The position numbers and the translations under genes were made by a program. A stretch of DNA of 64,000 nucleotides. Source: Anaerolineales bacterium (lineage in GTDB: Bacteria; Chloroflexota; Anaerolineae; Anaerolineales; UBA4823). Positions within the stretch are counted from its first letter, which is position 1. Each line of letters begins with the position of its first letter. The notes below the pieces were generated by a model, which was given only the letters and a program-made list of their open reading frames with translations, did not search any database and was not told where the DNA came from. This document shows positions 1-8,874 of this stretch, one piece after another. The stretch is from contig JAFGJM010000011.1 of assembly GCA_016929095.1 (NCBI GenBank), forward strand, positions 62,001-126,000, given 5' to 3'.

Positions 1-548
1 ATGACAATCGATCCGACAAACGATAACAAACCAGATAACAATTGAACGATGCTTTGTTCCAGCGCAACCTGCACATTATCGACATCGTTGGTATAGCGGC
101 TCATCAATTCGCCATGGGTGTGGGTGTCAAAATATTTCAAGGGCAAATCTTGCATTTTATGAAACAAATCCCGTCTGATTGTATTGGTAGTTTTTTGGGC
201 GATTTTAACCATTAAACGGTTTTGCCCAAAAATAGCGCCTACGCCTACCAAATAGATCACTCCTAACGTGATAAGCCCTTTTGCCAGACCTGCAAAATCA
301 CCCGGCAGAATATAATTATTGATCAAGGGTTTAAGAAAATAGCTGCCAGCCAGCATACTGGAAGTGTTGATTATCAATAAAAATATGACCGCGATCAATG
401 CGAGATAGTGATGCTTTAAATAATTCAACAGCCGGAAGAGAGTTTTCTTTACATTTTTAGGCTTTTCAAAGCCGCCCATTGCCCCTGGTCCTCTACGCGG
501 TCCCATGTGCATTACGGCTGTGGAATTTGCCTTTTTTCGCTCATTCAT
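1..548 (-). CDS. ABC exporter subunit, N-terminal part (cut by window edge)
   Basis: The N-terminal 182 residues of an ABC-transporter transmembrane domain, continuing past position 1. After a short Gly/Pro/Met-rich cytoplasmic stretch, hydrophobic segments lie near residues 48-68 and 83-105. They are followed by the intracellular-loop signature of exporters (IRRDLFHKMQDLPLKYFD, then GELMSRYTNDVDNV). Its ATG at 548 overlaps the stop of the upstream exporter gene by 8 bp, so the two are translationally coupled. It should be the partner half-transporter of a heterodimeric drug/lipid exporter of the LmrCD/BmrCD/TM287-288 type. The nucleotide-binding domain is outside the window. Confidence 0.9.
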   Translation of the reverse strand, partial: MNERKKANSTAVMHMGPRRGPGAMGGFEKPKNVKKTLFRLLNYLKHHYLALIAVIFLLIINTSSMLAGSYFLKPLINNYILPGDFAGLAKGLITLGVIYLVGVGAIFGQNRLMVKIAQKTTNTIRRDLFHKMQDLPLKYFDTHTHGELMSRYTNDVDNVQVALEQSIVQLLSGLLSFVGSIV

Positions 549-2343
549 TGACGGCAACTCCTTCCTGCTGTGAAGAATTAATTTCCTGATAAACCGCATT
601 GGTTTTCATCAATTCTTTATGCGTACCAAATCCAACGATTTTACCGTCATCCAGAACAAGGATTTTATCGGCATCCCGGACCGAACTGATGCGTTGGGCA
701 ATGATAAATACTGTTGCATCGGCAAGACGATGATAAAACGATTCTCGAATTTTCGCCTCGGTGGTTGAATCGACGGCACTGGTGCTGTCATCCAGGATCA
801 ATATCTTGGGCTTTTTTAGCATCGCCCGGGCAATGCATAATCGCTGTTTTTGCCCTCCAGATACGTTCACACCACCTTGCCCTAATTGCGTATCATACCC
901 ATCCGGGAATGACATTACGAACTCATGCGCCTGCGCATCCTTAGCGGCGGTTTCCACTTCCTCCCGGGTGGCATGCTCATTTCCCCATAATAGATTTTCA
1001 TAGATAGTGCCCGAAAACAGCGTATTCTTCTGCAGCACAACCCCAATATCTTGCCTCAAGGTTTCCAGCTCGTAATCGCGCACATCGATATCATCAATCA
1101 GCACCATACCATCTGTCACATCATATAAACGCGGGATCAGGTTCACCATTGTTGATTTACCGGTGCCTGTCCCTCCCACAATGGCAATCACTTCACCCGG
1201 TTGGGCAACAAAATTAATATTGGAGATCACATCTTCCCCGCTGCCGGCGAGATTGTATTTAAAGTAAACGTTCCGAAATTCCACTTTCCCTTTTTGAACG
1301 TTAGGAAATGTCATCTTCCCCATTGATTGTGCGGGCAATTGGAGGCGCTCTTTCTCAATGAGCATTTCCTGTTGTGCTTCAATTTTATTTACGATATCCA
1401 CCCTGGCATCCAAAACCTCAACCACACGCTCGCCGCTGGCTTGCGCCCTGGCGCTCATTAAAATTATCATCGAGATCATCATGACGCTGAGTAATATTTG
1501 AAATACATAACTCAAGAAACTGATCAATTCGCCTGCGCCTAACTCATTGGTGTAAACCATCAACCCGCCATTCCAAATAATTGCCAGTGTGGCGACGTTC
1601 ATCACCAATATCATGATGGGCATAACCAGAATCCCAATATTTGCCGCCTTAATGGCGGCTTCTGTCAAAGCATCATTGGCTTTCCCAAATTTGGCTTTTT
1701 CAAAATCAGATCGTACGAATGATTTGACAATTCGAATGCCAATCAAGTTTTCCTGGATCGCGCTGTTAATGGCATCGATCTTTTGTTGAACAAGAGTGTA
1801 AAGTTTTACTGCGGTATTGACGATCAACCAGATGCTGCTCGCTAAAACCACAATCGCTACTGCCAGAATTATGGATAACCTGGCATTGATGCTGTATGCC
1901 AGGAAAAAAGAGATGATCAACATCATAGGCGCCCGTAACATGATACGCAGCATCATCATGACCGTGAGCTGCATATTGTTCACATCGTTGGTCAGGCGGG
2001 TGACTAACGAGGCTGTGCTGAAATAATCAATATTTTTAAATGAAAAACTTTGCACTTTTTTAAACATAGCGTCGCGTAAATTTGCGCCAAATCCCTGACT
2101 TGACAGAGACGAAAATTTCATAATGAAAAAACCGCAAACCATGGCTATACACGCCAGAAGCGCCATATATAACCCTATTTGAAAAATATAGGGAATATCT
2201 CCATTTGGAATACCAATATCCACGATTTTAGCCATTAACAGTGGCATGTACAGCTCACATAAAGATTCACAAAATACAAAAATCGGAACCACTATTGCGT
2301 ATTTTTCATACCTTTGAATATAAATAGATAATTTCTTGATCAA
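541..2343 (-). CDS. Heterodimeric ABC exporter subunit with degenerate ATP site
   Basis: A 600-residue half-transporter: about six membrane segments (residues 15-300) followed by an ATPase domain (about 350-590). Walker A is GGTGTGKST (390-398), the signature is VSGGQ (494-498) and Walker B is ILILDDS (514-520). The usual catalytic Glu after Walker B is Asp, and the H-loop His is Gln (IIAQRISS). Both substitutions are typical of the subunit that forms the non-hydrolysing site in heterodimeric exporters, so the downstream partner should carry the active one. The start is TTG at 2343, preceded by GGAG at a 7-nt spacing. A candidate MarR operator lies 65 bp upstream. The substrate is not evident. 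Confidence 0.93.
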   Translation of the reverse strand: MIKKLSIYIQRYEKYAIVVPIFVFCESLCELYMPLLMAKIVDIGIPNGDIPYIFQIGLYMALLACIAMVCGFFIMKFSSLSSQGFGANLRDAMFKKVQSFSFKNIDYFSTASLVTRLTNDVNNMQLTVMMMLRIMLRAPMMLIISFFLAYSINARLSIILAVAIVVLASSIWLIVNTAVKLYTLVQQKIDAINSAIQENLIGIRIVKSFVRSDFEKAKFGKANDALTEAAIKAANIGILVMPIMILVMNVATLAIIWNGGLMVYTNELGAGELISFLSYVFQILLSVMMISMIILMSARAQASGERVVEVLDARVDIVNKIEAQQEMLIEKERLQLPAQSMGKMTFPNVQKGKVEFRNVYFKYNLAGSGEDVISNINFVAQPGEVIAIVGGTGTGKSTMVNLIPRLYDVTDGMVLIDDIDVRDYELETLRQDIGVVLQKNTLFSGTIYENLLWGNEHATREEVETAAKDAQAHEFVMSFPDGYDTQLGQGGVNVSGGQKQRLCIARAMLKKPKILILDDSTSAVDSTTEAKIRESFYHRLADATVFIIAQRISSVRDADKILVLDDGKIVGFGTHKELMKTNAVYQEINSSQQEGVAVNE

Positions 2344-2407
2344 TCCTATACTCCAAAATTGATATTATTCCTTCAAAAACTATATTGATTCGTTGTTCAT
2401 TAACCGC

Positions 2408-2424
2408 TATAATATTAACTGGTT
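2408..2424 (-). promoter_or_regulatory. Candidate MarR operator, copy 1
   Basis: A 17-bp sequence (minus strand AACCAGTTAATATTATA) identical to one at 3043-3059. It lies 65 bp before the exporter start codon. A related half-site, GCGGTTAATG, follows at once, giving a direct repeat of GTTAAT. Exact repetition in front of both the repressor gene and its likely target is the basis for calling it an operator. Confidence 0.55.
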
Positions 2425-2572
2425 GCGTATTATTATGGGTTTATGACAAATTGTCAATGTACTGTAATCATATATTTTCAAAATTCTAGTGTGTTATCGC
2501 GCCTTTCTCAAATTGTTATCATTAACCATGAAGAGATTTTATTTTCTGGTACTCCCCCTCAATGACAATTCA

Positions 2573-3031
2573 TTACACTTGTTGTTCTTCAGGGGATGGT
2601 TCACTATTAAGCAAATTGGTTCGGATGAGCGATAATAATTCCTGGAATTTTATTAAATCATCTTTAGAAAAACCCTCGAACATGGTTTGGTTTAATTGTT
2701 GGAAACAGTGATCGATATGATTGATAATGGCCACACCAGCTTTTTGAATATACACGCGTGACACGCGCTCGTCTTTCGGATCCGATTTGCGTACGATATA
2801 GTTGTACTGTTCTAAACGCTTTATCACTTTTGTTGCTGCAGCCGGAGATATTTCAAGTATTTCGGCGATCTCTGAATGGGTCAATCCATCCTGTATGGAA
2901 AGCGTTTTTAATAAAAATGCCTGCCCCCGGTATATCCCCAATTGGTCTAAAAATAGATCTGCTTTCGTAGCATGGATCCGGCAAACATTGGATAATAATC
3001 TTCCGAGCATTTCTTTTTCATTAACTGGCAT
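2573..3031 (-). CDS. MarR family transcriptional regulator
   Basis: A 152-residue MarR-type winged-helix protein. The helix-turn-helix lies about residues 50-75 (LTHSEIAEILEISPAAATKV), followed by the wing with the conserved DPKDERVSRVY motif (about 84-94). MarR proteins act as homodimers, usually repressing themselves and a neighbouring efflux gene until a ligand binds. The exporter 230 bp downstream on the same strand is the obvious target, and the shared 17-bp site before each gene supports this. The ATG at 3031 lies 12 bp from the second operator copy, so binding would overlap the promoter or the initial transcript. Confidence 0.9.
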   Translation of the reverse strand: MPVNEKEMLGRLLSNVCRIHATKADLFLDQLGIYRGQAFLLKTLSIQDGLTHSEIAEILEISPAAATKVIKRLEQYNYIVRKSDPKDERVSRVYIQKAGVAIINHIDHCFQQLNQTMFEGFSKDDLIKFQELLSLIRTNLLNSEPSPEEQQV

Positions 3032-3042
3032 AATGTCACCCG

Positions 3043-3059
3043 TATAATATTAACTGGTT
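3043..3059 (-). promoter_or_regulatory. Candidate MarR operator, copy 2
   Basis: An exact second copy of the 17-bp sequence at 2408-2424, 12-28 bp upstream of the marR start codon. A related element, TCCGGTTAAA on the minus strand, lies near 3075-3084, and a TATAAT-like -10 sits between them. The position fits autorepression. Confidence 0.55.
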
Positions 3060-3262
3060 TAGTTTATTATAATTTATTTAACCGGATTTTTGTCGTGTGA
3101 TTCGGGAAAATTTATCAATACTTACAAAATTGATGAAATATTTTTTACCAGATCATAATATTTCGTTAATATTTATGATATAAATTAGTAATCCAATCGT
3201 ACATATCAAAACACAGTTCCAATCATTTTTGCGAACATCATCGAAAAATGGAGTTGCCCGTA

Positions 3263-5227
3263 ATGAAGGAACACAGGCCGGAAAAAGATTCAGCCAATGA
3301 TAAAATTCATCGATTTGTTACATTTCTTTCAATTTCACTCGTGATCTTAGGGCAGATATATCTATTTGCTACCCCGCCAAACGAAAACATCATAATACCC
3401 AAACCATTATGGCTATGTATTGCGGGGGTAATCATTTTCATTGCCAACCTCGCTTTCAAGCCAGGCAAAGCTATTCAAAAGTTATTCTCCCGCATCCCCA
3501 TATCTGGTACCACCGCGTGGATCATCACCTCGATCGTCGCTGCCTTTATGGCAATTATTTCGGCGCACGCTTTTACTCAGGCGAATCGCGCAAATTTCAT
3601 CCCCGTGATTTCATTCTGGTTTATGAGCGCTTGCTGTTATCTAGCGGCGTTTATGGATTTCAGTGAATTTATTGAAAAAACCAGAATTTATCTAAAAGAC
3701 CACAAACAGGAATTGATCCAACTGGGGTTAATCACGCTATTCGCTGCTATCTTGAGGTTATACAGATTAGGCACAATTCCCGCCGTACTCAATGGAGACG
3801 AAGGCTGGATGGGATTGACGGCTATAAGCTCCGGAACGAATATCATGGCAAACCCATTCCATCTTTGGGAAAATTTTGGTGTCATTTATCTACAAGCGGT
3901 CAATTTCTGCATCACCTTGTTTGGACCAACTCCCTTTGCATTACGGGTTGTACCCACCATTGCCGGAATTCTGGGGATTCCAGCGATATATTTCCTTGCC
4001 AGGTATATCGGTGGTCATCGGATCGGTTTACTATCGGCGGTCTTTCTTTCATTTTCCCATGCCCATCTGCATTTCAGCCGCTCGGTTTCCGTAGGATATA
4101 TTCAAGGTACATGGCTCGTACCGCTTGAATTATATTTTTTCTTGAGCGCTGTTCAAAAACGCAGTTCATGGCGAGCTGCCCTGGGCGGCGCTTTATTGGC
4201 ATTTCATTTCTACATTTACTTATCTGCACAAATTGTCATTGGTTTATTGATTATCTATATGATAATTTCCTTCTTCCTTTTCAGATCCTGGCTGAAACCG
4301 GCTTTTAAACAATTACTCGTGTTTTGGGGAGGCTTCATTGTTATTGTTCTTCCCGAACTGGAGTATGCGGTTGTACATCCGGGAGATTTTTTCAGCCGAT
4401 TAAATATGGACGGCACTTTTCAATCCGGTTGGCTTCAAGAAACCATGCTGTCAACCGGTCAAAGCGCGGTACTAATCCTGGCAAAACGTGTCATACACGC
4501 ATTTCTGTCATTGAACTTCTACCCAGCCAGTGATTTTTACGGATCGCCCATCCCAATATTGACCTTGATTTCCTCGGCATTATTCTGGATAGGCCTGGCT
4601 TTGATACTTTGGCGCGTGTTTTCCCCAAATTTCCTTCTTCTTAATGGATATTTTTGGGGATTTACCGTAGCGGTTGGTGTTTTTGCCCTTCCCCCCTCCG
4701 CCGATGCATACCGCATGTTAGCCGCACTTCCCCCGGCTTTAATTATCTCAGCCTATGCGTTAGATCAAATCCTTGAAATGATGGGCGTTGGTTGGCGCCA
4801 TTCACCTCCCAAATATATTACCATTACCTCCGTCGTAATGATTAGTTTGATCATTTTCAATCTTTGGACATATTTCTTTGATTTTGCCGGTCAATGCAAA
4901 TATGGCTCAGATACACAAACCCGCTTTGCGTCATACCTGGGACAATATGCCGCTGAAGTTGATAAAGAGCCTTCGTTGTTCCTGTTATCCGATGATGTGT
5001 TTTCTTACGGTACCCATCTCACCGTCGATTTTCTGAGTCAAAAACGAGAGATCATTAATGTCAATGAGTCGATAGATATGATTGACATGATATCAGGAGA
5101 TATCATTGTCGCCAGCCCCAACCGTATTCAAGAATTACACGATTGGGTGCGCATAAATCCCGGTGGGGTATTATTTCACAAATACGATTGTGATAAGATA
5201 ATTTTAGCTTCCTACCGAGTACCTTGA
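3263..5227 (+). CDS. GT39-type (ArnT/PMT-like) membrane glycosyltransferase
   Basis: A polytopic GT-C protein of about 654 residues with a dozen or so hydrophobic segments. The first extracytoplasmic loop contains LNGDEGWMGL, the acidic DE motif that binds the lipid-linked donor in GT39/ArnT-type enzymes. Such enzymes transfer a sugar from a polyprenyl phosphate to an acceptor outside the membrane. The ATG at 3263 is preferred over the in-frame ATG at 3248 because GGAG (3250-3253) stands 9 nt before it. It is the first of five closely spaced genes whose products could make, load and transfer a modified sugar. The acceptor (lipid, polysaccharide or protein) cannot be told. Confidence 0.8.
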   Translation: MKEHRPEKDSANDKIHRFVTFLSISLVILGQIYLFATPPNENIIIPKPLWLCIAGVIIFIANLAFKPGKAIQKLFSRIPISGTTAWIITSIVAAFMAIISAHAFTQANRANFIPVISFWFMSACCYLAAFMDFSEFIEKTRIYLKDHKQELIQLGLITLFAAILRLYRLGTIPAVLNGDEGWMGLTAISSGTNIMANPFHLWENFGVIYLQAVNFCITLFGPTPFALRVVPTIAGILGIPAIYFLARYIGGHRIGLLSAVFLSFSHAHLHFSRSVSVGYIQGTWLVPLELYFFLSAVQKRSSWRAALGGALLAFHFYIYLSAQIVIGLLIIYMIISFFLFRSWLKPAFKQLLVFWGGFIVIVLPELEYAVVHPGDFFSRLNMDGTFQSGWLQETMLSTGQSAVLILAKRVIHAFLSLNFYPASDFYGSPIPILTLISSALFWIGLALILWRVFSPNFLLLNGYFWGFTVAVGVFALPPSADAYRMLAALPPALIISAYALDQILEMMGVGWRHSPPKYITITSVVMISLIIFNLWTYFFDFAGQCKYGSDTQTRFASYLGQYAAEVDKEPSLFLLSDDVFSYGTHLTVDFLSQKREIINVNESIDMIDMISGDIIVASPNRIQELHDWVRINPGGVLFHKYDCDKIILASYRVP

Positions 5228-5245
5228 TAAGTATTTATTTGATGG

Positions 5246-5989
5246 ATGAAACCTAACGAATTCGAGCTGCTTTACAAATCAGAAGATCGCCACTGGTGGT
5301 ATCTTGGTATGGCAGAAATCTCGAAGAGCCTGCTCAATCGCTGGTATTCCGCGGGCGCTAAACTGCAAATTTTAGATGCCGGCTGCGGCGCTGGCGCTGC
5401 TATGGCAACATTTCTGTCAGAATACGGCAGGGTGACAGGTTTTGACCTGTCCAGCAATGCCTTGAATTATTGTCATATAAGAGAGATCGATAATATCGTG
5501 TGTGCATCTGCTATAAATATACCTTTTCAACCTAAAACCTTCGACCTGGTTTCCAGCTTCGATGTACTCAGTGATATTGGAGTATCTGACGATGTGACCC
5601 CAATCAAAGAATTTTTTCGGGTGCTGGTAAATGGCGGTCGTCTGATCCTCCGTTTACCAGCTTATAGCTGGTTAATAAGCCACCACGACGACGCCGTTCA
5701 AACAGTCAGACGATATTCTGCCAAACAAATCGCGTTGCTCTTAACCCAATCCGGATTCATCGTTGAGCATTTATCTTATGCCAACACACTCCTGTTTCCT
5801 TTTGCTCTTCTATATCGGCTCATCGGTAAATTCAATCGATACGAACCAGGAAAACCGTCCGACCTTTCCATCGATTTTAAATGTATCAATCAATTTTTGA
5901 AAATGATCTTGAAACTCGAAGCCATCCCGGTAACAACAATCGGATTACCTTATGGGTTAAGTTTGTTTGTCGTAGGGAGAAAGCCTTAA
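5246..5989 (+). CDS. Class I SAM-dependent methyltransferase
   Basis: A 247-residue Methyltransf_11-type enzyme. The SAM-binding motif I is LQILDAGCGAGAAMATF (about 43-59), followed by the acidic loop VTGFDLSSNAL and the motif FDLVSSFDVLSDI (about 100-112). It follows the GT39 gene by 18 bp and precedes the GT2 gene by 4 bp, so it is co-transcribed. In this context it probably methylates a sugar or a lipid-linked glycan, but nothing in the sequence identifies the substrate. Confidence 0.85.
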   Translation: MKPNEFELLYKSEDRHWWYLGMAEISKSLLNRWYSAGAKLQILDAGCGAGAAMATFLSEYGRVTGFDLSSNALNYCHIREIDNIVCASAINIPFQPKTFDLVSSFDVLSDIGVSDDVTPIKEFFRVLVNGGRLILRLPAYSWLISHHDDAVQTVRRYSAKQIALLLTQSGFIVEHLSYANTLLFPFALLYRLIGKFNRYEPGKPSDLSIDFKCINQFLKMILKLEAIPVTTIGLPYGLSLFVVGRKP

Positions 5990-5993
5990 TCTA

Positions 5994-6722
5994 TTGATCA
6001 ATACCCTTCCGTCTCCTCGAATATCCGCTGTAAGCGCCATTCTCCCTGCGTATAATGATTATGCCACCATTGCCAGCATGGTACTGACCACCCGGAAAGC
6101 ACTCACGCAAGTGACAGATGACTATGAGATTATCGTAGTAAATGATGGAAGCTCCGATTTCTCCGCCCAAATATTGGAGGAATTATCACAGTTAATCCCC
6201 GAATTACAAGTGATCCATCATCCCTACAATCAAGGATATGGTGCGGCTTTGCGCAGCGGTTTTTCTGCCGCAGCCAAAGAATGGGTATTTTATACCGATG
6301 GCGATGCGCAATATAATCCTCTCGAACTCATCCAGTTGGTGCAGGTATTAGAGGGCAATATTGACTTAGTAAACGGCTATAAAATTTCTCGCAGCGACCC
6401 GCTATATCGCATCATTATCGGGTGGCTTTATAATGTAAGTATCAAATTTTTATTCAGTTTAAAATTGAAGGATATCGATTGTGATTTCCGCCTGATCCGA
6501 AGAGAGCTTTTTGACCGGATCAAACTTGAAAGCAACAGCGGGGCGATTTGCCTCGAGATGGTCAAGAAATTTCAGACCGCCGGGATTACCTTTGCCGAAA
6601 CGCCCATACACCATTATCATCGACCGGTTGGTTTTTCTCAGTTTTTTAACTGGCGCCACTTATGGCGGTCGGCAAATGAATTGATCCGGTTGTGGTGGAA
6701 ACTGGTTATAAAACAAGTTTAG
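5994..6722 (+). CDS. GT2 glycosyltransferase, dolichol-phosphate-mannose-synthase-like
   Basis: A 242-residue soluble GT2 enzyme. Visible motifs are the donor-binding AILPAYNDYATI, VVNDGSSD, the DxD-type YTDGDAQYNP and NGYKISRSDPLYRIIIG, the last typical of polyprenyl-phosphate sugar synthases. There are no clear C-terminal membrane helices. Such enzymes load a nucleotide sugar onto polyprenyl phosphate, producing the donor that a GT39 protein such as the one at 3263 consumes. The start is TTG at 5994, with AGGGAGA 13 nt upstream. It could instead be an ordinary GT2 transferase acting on a growing glycan. Confidence 0.83.
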   Translation: MINTLPSPRISAVSAILPAYNDYATIASMVLTTRKALTQVTDDYEIIVVNDGSSDFSAQILEELSQLIPELQVIHHPYNQGYGAALRSGFSAAAKEWVFYTDGDAQYNPLELIQLVQVLEGNIDLVNGYKISRSDPLYRIIIGWLYNVSIKFLFSLKLKDIDCDFRLIRRELFDRIKLESNSGAICLEMVKKFQTAGITFAETPIHHYHRPVGFSQFFNWRHLWRSANELIRLWWKLVIKQV

Positions 6723-6766
6723 AGGGATCATATGATTCTCGTTTTCAACAAAGACAGGAAGACTGA

Positions 6767-7747
6767 ATGATAAACGATGGGTTCAGGAGAAAAAAAGTCC
6801 TCGTTTCCGGTGGTTTAGGTTTTATTGGGTCGAATTTAGTCAGGAAATTAGTGGATAACGGATCGCTAGTCATCATCGCCGACTCGTTTTACTCTTACCA
6901 TGGGGCAAATTATTTTAATATCAACGGGTATCGAGATAAAGTTGAGGTCCATATTCTGGATGTTCGCTCTCCCGAATTTTTGGAATTACTACATGGCGTT
7001 GATTTCTATTTCAACCTGGCAGCCCAAAGCAGCCATCTAAGCTCTTTACTTAAACCCATAGAAGATATCGATATCAACACCCGCGCTCAATTAGCCATGT
7101 TGGAATATTGTCGGTTGCACAATCCCAACATTCGCATCATTTTTACCAGCACCCGCCAGGTCTATGGTAAAACGACCGAACTCCCAGCTAAAGAAAATCA
7201 CCCCATTAGACCCGTAGATATTAATGGCGTCGATAAGGCTGCCACAGAACATTATTTACGTCTTTACCACCAAATATATGGCTTAAATACCATCTCTCTA
7301 CGCCTGACTAACACGTTTGGACCACGCATGAGGATAAACGGATTGTACCTCCCCTTTCTGGGAAATTGGATCAAGAGTTTGTTCGATTCAAATTCGATCG
7401 AGTTATGGGATGAAAATATAGTCCGTGATTTTACCTATATCGACGATGTCATCGATGCATTAATTGGCATTGGCTGCCATGAACAAGCTTTTGGCGAGGT
7501 GTTCAATTTGGGAGGCGAAATATCGACTTTGGGGAATGTCGCCAGAGTGTTAATTGAATTATGGGGTACAGGAGAAATCATCGTGACCAACTACCCCGAA
7601 GATAGAATAAAGATCGAAATCGGCAACATATATACAAATTATCAAAAAATCCAGGCATTGACCGGATGGCAGCCAAAAATATCTTTAGAAAATGGACTGG
7701 CGGCGACTTTAGATTATTATCGCGAAAATATCCGGGAGTATTGTTAA
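6767..7747 (+). CDS. NAD-dependent sugar epimerase/dehydratase (SDR), atypical active site
   Basis: A 326-residue extended SDR protein. The nucleotide-binding GGLGFIGS motif is at residues 15-22, with FNLAAQSSH and STRQVYG further on. The usual active-site YxxxK is replaced by NGVDK (Asn153, Lys157): the Lys is kept but the Tyr is not. AGGAAG stands 5 nt before the ATG. Family members epimerise, dehydrate or decarboxylate nucleotide sugars. With the adjoining DegT aminotransferase the likely role is to prepare a keto-sugar for amination. The missing Tyr means the catalysed reaction should not be assumed. Confidence 0.85.
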   Translation: MINDGFRRKKVLVSGGLGFIGSNLVRKLVDNGSLVIIADSFYSYHGANYFNINGYRDKVEVHILDVRSPEFLELLHGVDFYFNLAAQSSHLSSLLKPIEDIDINTRAQLAMLEYCRLHNPNIRIIFTSTRQVYGKTTELPAKENHPIRPVDINGVDKAATEHYLRLYHQIYGLNTISLRLTNTFGPRMRINGLYLPFLGNWIKSLFDSNSIELWDENIVRDFTYIDDVIDALIGIGCHEQAFGEVFNLGGEISTLGNVARVLIELWGTGEIIVTNYPEDRIKIEIGNIYTNYQKIQALTGWQPKISLENGLAATLDYYRENIREYC

Positions 7748-7749
7748 CA

Positions 7750-8874
7750 TTGAAAAACGTCCCAGAAATAAAACTTAAATTAAAACCGGCATACGAGGAA
7801 CACCGCCACGAATTGAACGCCGCCATACAAAGTGTATTAGATGGAGGACAATATATCCTGGGCGAGGAAGTAAACGCGTTTGAAACAGAATTTTCCCGGT
7901 TTATCGGAGTCAGCCAGGGTATAGGGGTGGCCTCCGGCACCGACGCCTTGGTGCTATCCTTGAAAGCCTGTGGAATAAAACACGGCGATGAAGTGATCAC
8001 CGTGCCATTTACCTCAGTGGCTACCGCCATTGTCATCCAATCCTGCGGGGCAAAACCGTTTTTCATTGACATCGATGATAGTTGCACAATTGATATCAAT
8101 AAGCTGGAAACGTTTCTAAAAAGAAATATATCCAAAAAAACCAAAGCGATTCTGCCGGTGCATTTATACGGTTATGCGGTAGATATGGAGGCGATCACCT
8201 CCCTGGCAAAACAATATGGTTTATGGGTCATCGAAGATGCCTGTCAGGCGCATGGCGCCCTGTTCAATAAGCGGCGGGTGGGCAGTTGGGGAGATATTGC
8301 CGCTTTCAGTTTTTACCCAACCAAAAACCTGGGCGCCTTTGGCGATGCGGGTATGGTGGTTACCAATGATGCCCAACTATCCGAAAAAATCAGGGCATTG
8401 AGACAATACGGTTGGAAAACAAAAAATATCAGCGAATCCATGGGGATCAACAGCCGCATGGATGATATTCAAGCTGCCGTGTTGCGGGTAAAGCTCAAAT
8501 ATCTGGATCAAGATAACCAACGGCGGATAAAATTGGCGGAAGTTTATCATCAAGGCCTGGAAGACTCGCCGGTTATCAGACCGAGTATATTCGCCGACCT
8601 GCGCCATATCTACCACCAATATGCCATCCGTTCTTCTGATAGGGATGGCTTGAAGGAATTTCTGGCAAAGCATGGCATTGTGACGCAAATCCTCTACCCG
8701 CTTCCTATCCACCTGCAGCCCGCTTATCGAGGCAAATTCGATTCATTTGGCGGTCTGGAGACGAGCGAAAAAACTGCCCGCGAAATCCTCAGCCTGCCCA
8801 TCTATCCACAGATGGGAAAGGAAGAAGCACAGATAGTCATCGAAACGATAAATCATTGGTTTCCAAAAGAATAA
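7750..8874 (+). CDS. DegT/DnrJ/EryC1/StrS family sugar aminotransferase
   Basis: A 374-residue PLP enzyme of the nucleotide-sugar aminotransferase family. The PLP-binding Lys is in FYPTKNLGAFGDAG (Lys192); VASGTDAL near the N-terminus and the WVIEDACQAHGA segment are also characteristic. The frame is open upstream into the epimerase gene, but TTG at 7750 (GGGAG 11 nt before it, epimerase stop at 7747) gives the normal N-terminus. These enzymes usually transfer an amino group from Glu to a 3- or 4-keto sugar nucleotide. It is the last gene of the module. Confidence 0.88.
   Translation: MKNVPEIKLKLKPAYEEHRHELNAAIQSVLDGGQYILGEEVNAFETEFSRFIGVSQGIGVASGTDALVLSLKACGIKHGDEVITVPFTSVATAIVIQSCGAKPFFIDIDDSCTIDINKLETFLKRNISKKTKAILPVHLYGYAVDMEAITSLAKQYGLWVIEDACQAHGALFNKRRVGSWGDIAAFSFYPTKNLGAFGDAGMVVTNDAQLSEKIRALRQYGWKTKNISESMGINSRMDDIQAAVLRVKLKYLDQDNQRRIKLAEVYHQGLEDSPVIRPSIFADLRHIYHQYAIRSSDRDGLKEFLAKHGIVTQILYPLPIHLQPAYRGKFDSFGGLETSEKTAREILSLPIYPQMGKEEAQIVIETINHWFPKE

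Noticed and set aside
7578-8144. 188-codon open frame on the minus strand
   Set aside because: It lies antisense to the epimerase and aminotransferase genes, which have clear family motifs; no SD and no recognisable domain.
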